Origin: Acidobacteriota bacterium
Lineage (GTDB): Bacteria; Acidobacteriota; Terriglobia; Acidiferrales; UBA7541
Direction of reading: 5' to 3'
Length of the DNA: 11,818 nt
Assembly (NCBI GenBank): GCA_003153585.1
Contig: PLZZ01000203.1
Coordinates: 21,232 to 33,049, forward strand
Shown: piece by piece, positions 7,201 to 11,818 of the stretch
How the letters are laid out: each line of letters starts with the position of its first letter
How positions within the stretch are numbered: the stretch's first letter is position 1
The notes under the pieces: generated by a model
What the model saw: the letters and a program-made list of their open reading frames with translations, nothing else
The model's database searches: none
Told to the model about the DNA's origin: nothing
Position numbers and translations under genes: made by a program

Positions 7201-8139
7201 ACAGCGCCGCTTGGCGAGCAAAACCTTTTCATCATCTTTGACACCTCCAATCCGGGTGTGGTTGCTACTCTCGGTTCGCCCAATGTTTTGAGTTCAACCG
7301 ATTCGTTGGATTCAATTGACGGAGGTTTTGGCATCCCTCCCGGTTCCATCACTTTTCAGAATTGGTGCGATCCGAATAATCCGCTGATAGTGAACATTGT
7401 CGAGGAGGACTCGACCACCCAAACTTTCACTACAAATTCGAACGACGCGCCGTGCAACGGCACAGCGGATGGGACATTTACATACACCGGTGCTGGGTGG
7501 ACAGGTACCGGGGCAGGCGGGCCGGCAGCTTTTTCAATCTTTCAATACGGGACCACCGATACCATGTCAGGGGATTACCAGGGAACATTTGATAACGGCT
7601 CGACACATGACGAAGGTGTAGTAGGGTATTCATCCGTCAACATCACAGTTCAGAATAATTTCAGCGTCCAAGGTTCCGTCACAGTGGGCGCAAATAATCT
7701 TTGCGCGGGACAAACGGCGCCCCTAAGTCTCTCGCTTCAGGACCCCGCGGCGATTGCGAACGGCGTGGATCCCGCCGACAACGTAAGTTCGATCAGTTCA
7801 GGCGATGTGGTGGAAATTGCCGCAGCGAATAGCACCACCGGCGATCTTGTGTTTTTTGTTCTCACTGGAACGGGACCGGATGGAGTCGCGCAAGAGCCTG
7901 AAGGAACCATGTGGGCCACGGGAACCTACGTTAGCGGCCCCGCGTGTCCGGCAGGCACCGCATTTTACGATAAGCCCTTCAAGAAACTCCAACCAGGAAG
8001 CGTTCCTCCTCACAGGCCGCGCTGGCTGCCAATTCGAGGTCATCACGGAACGGGCTGGGAAGCCAAAATTCAAAAAATAATCCGCGAAGCGCAAGAACGT
8101 CGATTGGAAACAACGCGCGGCTTTGAATTCTCTTTCTGA
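4231..8139 (+). CDS. giant secreted mosaic protein: PQQ-like beta-propeller, two chitobiase-C modules, L-type lectin domain
   Basis: A 1302-residue exported protein, probably surface-bound or extracellular and carbohydrate-binding; no enzymatic role is visible. A long basic leader ends in a hydrophobic stretch (about 49-66) with a signal-peptidase-like site after SSA66. Eight propeller-type repeats follow (about 132-153, 195-226, 265-296, 322-358, 400-418, 455-470, 505-529, 561-576), for example LYVATEHDSLYAFDADTGSQ. Two chitobiase/hexosaminidase C-terminal modules (584-660, 665-742) share IYYTT[DN]G. A legume-type lectin domain (about 748-963) has ADGITF, GGGLGYG and VKYDLYNN with Asp/Asn residues that could bind Ca2+. 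Residues 967-1246 are an orphan Thr/Ser/Gly-rich module, and 1248-1302 a basic helical tail. A Cys-X2-Cys (426-429) is not a haem site, since no His follows. ATG 4330 would give a normal 33-residue signal peptide and is a serious alternative start. Quinoprotein dehydrogenase activity is unlikely. Confidence 0.88.
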   Translation: MKFRSSFNRFAKPALEFCMARQHTAGFAARRPLMVEFPRRFPIPIISRNAVLLVLATLLMSLPSSAQTSILTQHYNTARTGQNTAETVLNPTNVNSTTFGKLFSLTVDGYVYAQPLYVAALAIPGNGTHNVLYVATEHDSLYAFDADTGSQLWMVSFLINGATTLSTSNVGGTQDINPEIGITGTPTIDPTTNTLYIVVNTLESGNIIYRLHAIDITTGAEKLGGPVLMTASVPGTAPDGNGSTVPLNPQWANQRPGLLLLNGFIYIGFSSHGDNGPWHGWLLGYDKTTLAQTGVWCTSPNGKGNGIWGAGSGLAADAAGSIYVSTGNGDDTVTTPAPPPSTTIDYGDSIVRVGLTNGVPVPTDYFTPWNQASLDGADEDLGSGGVLVVPDQTTAPFEHILIQSGKQGEVYVVNRDKMTSDGSHYCNGCTSDPEIIQSISSGAGLWSMPAYWNSQIYLWGNGGHLEAYSLTNDMLSQSPTSKSAESSNFPGSTPVVSSNGTSDGIVWAVETDAYTSSGPAILRAYNATNVSNLLYGSNLTSGRDTLGPAVKFVVPVVTNGKVYVGTQKEVDVFGLLSGESQAVAPVFSPAGGSYGAGFQVTMSSTSPSASIYYTTDGSTPTSGSTLYTGPLTVTDTTTFNAIAISEGFLQSAVSTATYTIQDQAAPPDVSPAAGTYSSAQSVQLSDTSPTPTIYYTTNGTMPTHSSTQYTVPISITSTTTITAIASSPGMNDSPAVTATFTINPNAATINFGMGFSMPGCMQFNGSTDLDDSRLQLTNGEQDEAGSAFCTTPINITNFITDFTFQLSDAQADGITFTIQNSSAGASALGPAGGGLGYGPDNTGGAPGISNSVAVKYDLYNNEGEGDDSTGLYTNGASPTVPATDMTSSGVILNSGDTMSVHITYDGTTLAMTITDSTVNATFSTSWPINIPQTIGGNTAFVGFTGGTGGETASQKIETWTFASTPPAQWVIQSTTVSPNAAPYTTAVPGSTAPLGEQNLFIIFDTSNPGVVATLGSPNVLSSTDSLDSIDGGFGIPPGSITFQNWCDPNNPLIVNIVEEDSTTQTFTTNSNDAPCNGTADGTFTYTGAGWTGTGAGGPAAFSIFQYGTTDTMSGDYQGTFDNGSTHDEGVVGYSSVNITVQNNFSVQGSVTVGANNLCAGQTAPLSLSLQDPAAIANGVDPADNVSSISSGDVVEIAAANSTTGDLVFFVLTGTGPDGVAQEPEGTMWATGTYVSGPACPAGTAFYDKPFKKLQPGSVPPHRPRWLPIRGHHGTGWEAKIQKIIREAQERRLETTRGFEFSF
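5980..6456 (+). repeat. tandem pair of homologous chitobiase-C-like modules inside the giant gene
   Basis: Two adjacent modules of about 77 codons (5980-6210 and 6223-6456) share an order of motifs: [FV]SPA-G-[ST]Y, TSP, IYYTT[DN]G, PT-S-T-YT-P, then T-T-AIA and a closing TAT[YF]TI. The second copy starts right after a short AAPPD linker. Such modules usually act as spacers or sugar-binding appendages in secreted bacterial proteins. The similarity is clear at protein level but not close at DNA level, so the duplication is old. Confidence 0.8.
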
Positions 8140-8146
8140 GTGCAAC

Positions 8147-8160
8147 AAGGAATTATCCTT
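8147..8160 (+). terminator. weak hairpin just after the giant gene
   Basis: AAGGA-ATTA-TCCTT is a perfect 5-bp hairpin starting 8 bases after the TGA of the giant gene. It can be extended by AACA/TGTT across a short bulge, and the 3' side is T-rich (CATTTGTTT). It may end plus-strand transcription, but the stem is short and AT-rich. Confidence 0.3.
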
Positions 8161-8243
8161 CATTTGTTTCAGAGAGTTACTGTGGCAGGCCATCAGGAAA
8201 CCGAATCCGTCAACGCTTTAGAAGTGCAGGAAGAACGACGAGA

Positions 8244-8263
8244 CAGCTTGATTATCCAAGCTG
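8244..8263. terminator. hairpin straddling the valS stop codon in the convergent gap
   Basis: CAGCTTG (8244-8250) and CAAGCTG (8257-8263) form a perfect 7-bp stem around a 6-base loop that contains the valS TAA (8252-8254). It lies where valS and the giant gene converge and could act in both directions. On the valS strand it is followed by a T-rich but broken tract (TCTCGTCGTTCTTCC), with no clean U-run. Confidence 0.35.
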
Positions 8264-11014
8264 CTTGAGACGCTCCAGGAGTTTGTGGTGTTCGATTTGA
8301 CGCGATGCCAGGGTGGCGCGCAGGTCGTCCACGATTTTGGCGGGGGCCTTGCTGATGAATGTTTCGTCGGCCAGCCGATTTGTCTTGGACTCGACGTCTT
8401 TTGCCAGCCGGTCGATTTCTTTTCTCAGGCGCGCGATTTCGAGGTCTTTGTCAACCGCTTCCCCATACGCGATGCGCAAGTCAAATTGCGAGGTAGAGCG
8501 AACCGCAGCACTTGCGCCATCGAGACGGTCGGAAGAAATATTCAGCGCTGAAAGAGTCGCCAGCCGCAGAAGGGGTTCGACGTTTTGTTCCGCGAGCTTG
8601 CGTATAGCGGCATCGTTGCTGGAAAAATCCGCAGGGACTTTTCGCTTCTGATCGATTTTCATTTCCGCGCGGATGTTTCGCGCGGCGGTAATAATCTCCT
8701 GCAATGTCGCAATTTGTTTGTCCGCTGCCGGGTCAGTCCAATTTGCGCGCGGCTCGGGGAACTTGGCGAGCGCTATAGAGCGAGCGCCTTCAGGCTGCGG
8801 CAATCGGTGCCACAGTTCTTCGGTTAGGAAGGGCATTACCGGATGCAGCAGGCGAAGCGCAGCTTCCAGTGCCGCAAAAATATTCCGCCAGGCGGCGACT
8901 GACACTTCGCGGTCAGCGGACGATAATTGCGGCTTCACCCACTCGATGTACCAATCGCAGAAATCGCCCCAGAAGAAGTGGTAGATAGTCTGGCAAGCTT
9001 CGTGAAAACGAAAATCCTGCAATGCGGCGCTGACCTCCGCAGATACGGCGGAAAGGCGCGAGAAAATCCAGCGGTGGATAAGGCCGTCTTCGCCGGGGAT
9101 CGCGTAGGGTGCTTGGGCGCGGATTTCGGGGGCGGCGAGTTCTTCGAGCGTGATGCCGGCCGAGGCTTCGGCTTTTTCGAGATTTAGGAACAGAAAGCGG
9201 GCGGCGTTCCAGATTTTGTTGGCGAAGGCGCGCGCGCCGAGGATGCGGTCTTCGCTGAGAATGATGTCGGTGCCAGGCGCGGCCATGCTGGCTAGCATGT
9301 AGCGCAGGGCGTCGGTGCCGAATTTTTCTGTGAGACCGAGCGGGTCAACTCCGGTGCCCTTGGTCTTGGACATCTTTGCGCCTTCGGCCGTGCGCACGAG
9401 CGAATGAAGGTAGAGACGGCGGAAGGGGATTCGCTCTTCGGGCCCTGCGCCCTGCATCAACTGCAGGCCCATCATGATCATCCGCGCGTCCCAGAAAAAC
9501 AAAATATCGTAGCCGCTGATCAGCAGGCTGGTGGGGTAATACGTGCGCAAGTCTTCGGTGTCGTCGGGCCAGCCGAGGGTGGAAAAGGGCCATAGCGCGG
9601 AGCTGAACCAGGTGTCCAAGACGTCTTTGTCCTGAGTGAGCTTCGCGCCGCCGCACTTCGGGCATTTTGTGGGTGGGCTGGCAGCGCGGGCGTGGCCTTC
9701 GACGATCTCAACGCGCGAATCGAGCGCCGGGACCATTTCTTTGCAGTCGGCGCAATGCCATATCGGAATGCGATGCCCCCACCAAAGCTGGCGCGAGATG
9801 CACCAGTCGCGAATATTTTCGAACCATTGCAGCAAAATGGTGCGCTGATTGTCCGGCACAACTTCGATCAAGCCGTCCAGGACAACTTTTGCCGCGGGCC
9901 CGGCGAGCGGCTTCATTTTCATGAACCACTGCGTCGAAACGCGCGGTTCGACGATGGCTTTGCAGCGGTCGCAGGTGCCGACGGAATGAGTGTGCTCGGC
10001 GATTTTTTCAAGCAAGCCTAATTTTTCAAGGTCGGCAATGATTCGCGCGCGCGCGACAAAGCGTTCGAGGCCTGCATAGGGGCCGGCGGCTTCGTTCATG
10101 TGCGCGTCGTCGGTCATGACGTCGATTTGCGGAAGGTTGTGACGCTTGCCCGTTTCGAAGTCGTTCGGATCGTGCGCCGGAGTGATTTTCACCGCGCCGG
10201 TGCCGAATTCGCGGTCCACCGAAGTGTCCGCGATTATTGGAATTTCGCGGTTCGCGAGCGGCAGCAAAACTCTTTTACCGATCAGGCGCTGGTAGCGCTC
10301 GTCGTCCGGGTGCACGGCGACCGCGGTGTCGCCCAACATCGTTTCCGGGCGCGTGGTCGCAACGACAACGTGCTCTTTCGTGCCCGCGACCGGGTAGCGG
10401 ATGTACCAAAGGCTGCCGACGCGCTCATTGTGAACGACCTCTAGATCGCTGATGGCCGTCAGGCAGCGCGGGCACCAGTTGACCATGTAACGTCCGCGAT
10501 AGATTAGGCCTTCACGATAGAGGCGCAGAAAAGCTTCGAGCACGGCGCGGTAGAGCGCGGGCTCGAGAGTGAAGCGCTCGCGCGTCCAATCGCAGGAAGC
10601 GCCGAGGCGGATCATCTGTTCCTTGATTACGCCGCCGCTCTCCGCTTTCCATTTCCAGACTCGGCGCTCGAATTCTTCGCGGCCGAGATCCTGCCGCTTG
10701 ATTCCTTCCTTGTCGAGCATGCGCTCGACGACGAATTGGGTGGCGATTCCGGCGTGGTCCATGCCCGGGAGCCAAAGCGTGCGTTCGCCGCGCATGCGAT
10801 GCCAGCGGACGAGCATGTCGATCTGCGTGTGCTCGAGCATGTGGCCGATGTGAATCGAGCCGGTTACGTTGGGCGGCGGAAGCGCAATCGAAAACGTCCG
10901 TCCGCTGCCATCGCCGGAGTTTTCCGCGCGAAACAATTTCTCGTCAAACCAGGCTTTGGCCCAGCGTTCTTCGATTTCCCGCGGCTCGTACGCCTTTGGT
11001 ATTTCTTTCGGCAT
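8252..11014 (-). CDS. valS: valyl-tRNA synthetase
   Basis: Class I aminoacyl-tRNA synthetase that charges tRNA-Val and edits mischarged Thr. The 920 residues match the family. The Rossmann catalytic domain carries HIGH (55-58) in PPPNVTGSIHIGHML and the second signature as KMSKT (547-551; usual form KMSKS). The CP1 editing domain spans about 200-345 (TTRPETMLGDTAVAVHPDD). Four Cys pairs (181/184, 348/351, 421/424, 451/454) look like two zinc sites. The anticodon-binding domain covers about 640-800, and the C-terminal arm (about 855-920) is the typical Val-RS coiled coil. The frame is open upstream to a GTG at 11209, but ATG 11014 fits the family start (MPKEIPKAYEPREIEERW), has a GGGGAAG-like Shine-Dalgarno, and lies downstream of a good promoter at 11118-11146. 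Convergent with the giant gene and divergent from the ATP-grasp gene. Confidence 0.97.
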   Translation of the reverse strand: MPKEIPKAYEPREIEERWAKAWFDEKLFRAENSGDGSGRTFSIALPPPNVTGSIHIGHMLEHTQIDMLVRWHRMRGERTLWLPGMDHAGIATQFVVERMLDKEGIKRQDLGREEFERRVWKWKAESGGVIKEQMIRLGASCDWTRERFTLEPALYRAVLEAFLRLYREGLIYRGRYMVNWCPRCLTAISDLEVVHNERVGSLWYIRYPVAGTKEHVVVATTRPETMLGDTAVAVHPDDERYQRLIGKRVLLPLANREIPIIADTSVDREFGTGAVKITPAHDPNDFETGKRHNLPQIDVMTDDAHMNEAAGPYAGLERFVARARIIADLEKLGLLEKIAEHTHSVGTCDRCKAIVEPRVSTQWFMKMKPLAGPAAKVVLDGLIEVVPDNQRTILLQWFENIRDWCISRQLWWGHRIPIWHCADCKEMVPALDSRVEIVEGHARAASPPTKCPKCGGAKLTQDKDVLDTWFSSALWPFSTLGWPDDTEDLRTYYPTSLLISGYDILFFWDARMIMMGLQLMQGAGPEERIPFRRLYLHSLVRTAEGAKMSKTKGTGVDPLGLTEKFGTDALRYMLASMAAPGTDIILSEDRILGARAFANKIWNAARFLFLNLEKAEASAGITLEELAAPEIRAQAPYAIPGEDGLIHRWIFSRLSAVSAEVSAALQDFRFHEACQTIYHFFWGDFCDWYIEWVKPQLSSADREVSVAAWRNIFAALEAALRLLHPVMPFLTEELWHRLPQPEGARSIALAKFPEPRANWTDPAADKQIATLQEIITAARNIRAEMKIDQKRKVPADFSSNDAAIRKLAEQNVEPLLRLATLSALNISSDRLDGASAAVRSTSQFDLRIAYGEAVDKDLEIARLRKEIDRLAKDVESKTNRLADETFISKAPAKIVDDLRATLASRQIEHHKLLERLKQLG

Positions 11015-11048
11015 CACTTCCCCGGAAACAAATTCGCATGCCCGATTC

Positions 11049-11092
11049 CAGGCCGCCACGTTCTCTCGTGTGTGGAGAACGACCATGGCCTG
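11049..11092 (-). promoter_or_regulatory. two-tier hairpin in the valS leader
   Basis: The inner stem is a perfect 7 bp: CGTTCTC (11059-11065) with GAGAACG (11075-11081) around a 9-base loop. The outer stem is a perfect 6 bp: CAGGCC (11049-11054) with GGCCTG (11087-11092). A 4/5-base internal loop separates them. It lies 35 bases upstream of the valS ATG and downstream of the predicted promoter, so it would be in the leader RNA. It lacks T-box hallmarks and no terminator follows, so any control would be by another route. Confidence 0.5.
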
Positions 11093-11117
11093 CCAAATCG
11101 CGCGCAACGAATCTTCA

Positions 11118-11146
11118 ATATTAGGGGCGGATGCTTCGTGCGTCAA
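11118..11146 (-). promoter_or_regulatory. sigma-70-like promoter for valS
   Basis: On the minus strand, -35 TTGACG (11141-11146; 5 of 6 matches to TTGACA), a 17-base spacer, and -10 TAATAT (11118-11123; 4 of 6 matches to TATAAT). Transcription would start near 11110, giving a leader of about 96 bases before ATG 11014. This places the upstream GTG 11209 and ATG 11164 outside the transcript and so supports the shorter valS. Confidence 0.6.
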
Positions 11147-11208
11147 ATGACACCGTAAATTCATCAGCGAGTCTTCGTCCAAAGGCGATGAGGGTGTTAA
11201 GATTTCCA

Positions 11209-11224
11209 CCCCGAAAGAACGGGG
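11209..11224 (+). promoter_or_regulatory. small hairpin overlapping the ribosome-binding region of the ATP-grasp gene
   Basis: CCCCG (11209-11213) pairs with CGGGG (11220-11224) around AAAGAA. The GGGG is the only Shine-Dalgarno-like run before the ATG at 11229, so the stem would hide it. A weak TAAGAT at 11198-11203 could be a -10 element, but no -35 partner is evident. Confidence 0.4.
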
Positions 11225-11228
11225 CTAA

Positions 11229-11818
11229 ATGGACAAGAAGAACTTCCTGTTCGTGTCTTTAACCGGTCTGATCAGCGACATCGCCTGGCAAATCTCGAAA
11301 GAGGGCCACGAAGTACGCTATTTCATTGCCGACAAAAAAGAACGCGATATCGCCGACGGCTTCGTGGCCAAGTCCAAGGACTGGGAAAAGGACAAAGACT
11401 GGGCGGACATCATCATTTTCGACGACACGCTGGGCCAGGGCGAAAAAGCGCAGGCGCTGCGCAAGGAGGGGAAACTTGTAATCGGCGGCACGGCCTACAG
11501 CGACAAGCTCGAAGACGACCGCTCCTTCGGCCAGGAAGAGCTAAAAAAAGCCGGAGTGAACATCATCCCGTACGGCGAATTCGAATCCTTCGATGACGCC
11601 ATCGAGCACGTTACCCAGAATCCCAGCCGCTACGTTATCAAGCCCAGCGGCGAAGCGCAGAACGTCAAGCGCCGCCTGTTCGTCGGCGAAGAAGATGATG
11701 GCCAGGACGTGATCCGGATGTTGGAAGCTTACAAAAAAGCCTTCGCGGACGAAATTAAGGTCTTTCAGCTACAGCGCCGCATGATCGGCGTCGAAGTCGC
11801 CGTCGGCGCTTTTTTCAA
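11229..11818 (+). CDS. PurD-like ATP-grasp protein (3' end missing)
   Basis: The frame is open from ATG 11229 to the window edge (196 codons). It resembles the N-terminal half of phosphoribosylamine-glycine ligase: a Rossmann-like domain (about 1-90; SLTGLISDIAWQISKEGHEV at 10-29), a GGTAYSDKLEDDRSFGQEEL segment (86-105) matching the region where PurD has its GP...LE.SK.F stretch, and the start of an ATP-grasp domain (YVIKPSGEAQNVKRRLFVG at 135-153; GVEVAVGAFF at 187-196). The usual PurD GxGxREH signature is absent and the glycine-rich loop is reduced to PSGEAQN. It is therefore either a divergent PurD or a paralogue with another carboxylate-amine ligase substrate. It is soluble, with no signal peptide, and is transcribed away from valS. 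The specific substrate cannot be given from this half. Confidence 0.75.
   Translation, partial: MDKKNFLFVSLTGLISDIAWQISKEGHEVRYFIADKKERDIADGFVAKSKDWEKDKDWADIIIFDDTLGQGEKAQALRKEGKLVIGGTAYSDKLEDDRSFGQEELKKAGVNIIPYGEFESFDDAIEHVTQNPSRYVIKPSGEAQNVKRRLFVGEEDDGQDVIRMLEAYKKAFADEIKVFQLQRRMIGVEVAVGAFF

Noticed and set aside
11015..11110. A T-box riboswitch in front of valS.
   Set aside because: No T-box consensus sequence and no terminator/antiterminator pair; T-boxes are mainly known from Gram-positive lineages.
1..11818. CRISPR arrays, tRNA or rRNA genes, insertion sequences, toxin-antitoxin or defence genes.
   Set aside because: I read both strands and saw no spaced direct repeats, cloverleaf structures, transposase motifs or defence domains. 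The gene content is housekeeping apart from the secreted mosaic protein.

Overview
The window (roughly 55-60% G+C by eye, tightly packed, mostly housekeeping) looks like an ordinary chromosomal segment of a Gram-negative bacterium. Acidobacteriota is the best guess. This rests on the gene types: a birA-coaX pair, a very large secreted beta-propeller/chitobiase-C/lectin protein of the sort common in that phylum, and the base composition. No 16S rRNA or other firm taxonomic marker is present, so this is inference. There are no tRNA or rRNA genes, CRISPR arrays, transposases or phage genes.

Left block (1-3906, minus strand). Read in the direction of transcription it holds birA (biotin-protein ligase), coaX (type III pantothenate kinase), an unrecognised 249-residue coiled-coil protein, and a 23S rRNA uracil-C5 methyltransferase of the RlmD/RumA type that runs off the left edge. 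birA and coaX overlap by one base (TAATG), so they are almost certainly co-transcribed. Both serve cofactor supply (biotin loading of carboxylases; CoA synthesis). The two downstream genes may belong to the same operon, but a pair of perfect hairpins sits directly in front of the methyltransferase.

Middle (3907-4230) is a divergent intergenic region between birA and the plus-strand giant gene. It holds three inverted repeats, including a very stable GC-rich stem-loop 28 bases upstream of the birA start. The giant gene (4231-8139, 1302 residues) encodes a secreted protein: signal peptide, about eight PQQ-like propeller repeats, two chitobiase-type C-terminal modules, a legume-type lectin domain, an orphan module, and a strikingly basic, helical tail.

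Right block. valS (valyl-tRNA synthetase, minus strand, 8252-11014) converges on the giant gene. Its upstream region carries the clearest promoter in the window (TTGACG, 17 bases, TAATAT) followed by a leader of about 96 bases with a two-tier hairpin. Divergent from valS is the first 196 codons of a PurD-like ATP-grasp protein (11229 to the right edge), whose sequence departs from true GAR synthetase.

I found no convincing new multi-gene system. The items most worth a second look are the structured leaders of birA and valS, the tandem hairpins before the methyltransferase, the mosaic secreted protein with its odd tail, the unrecognised coiled-coil gene, and the divergent ATP-grasp protein.
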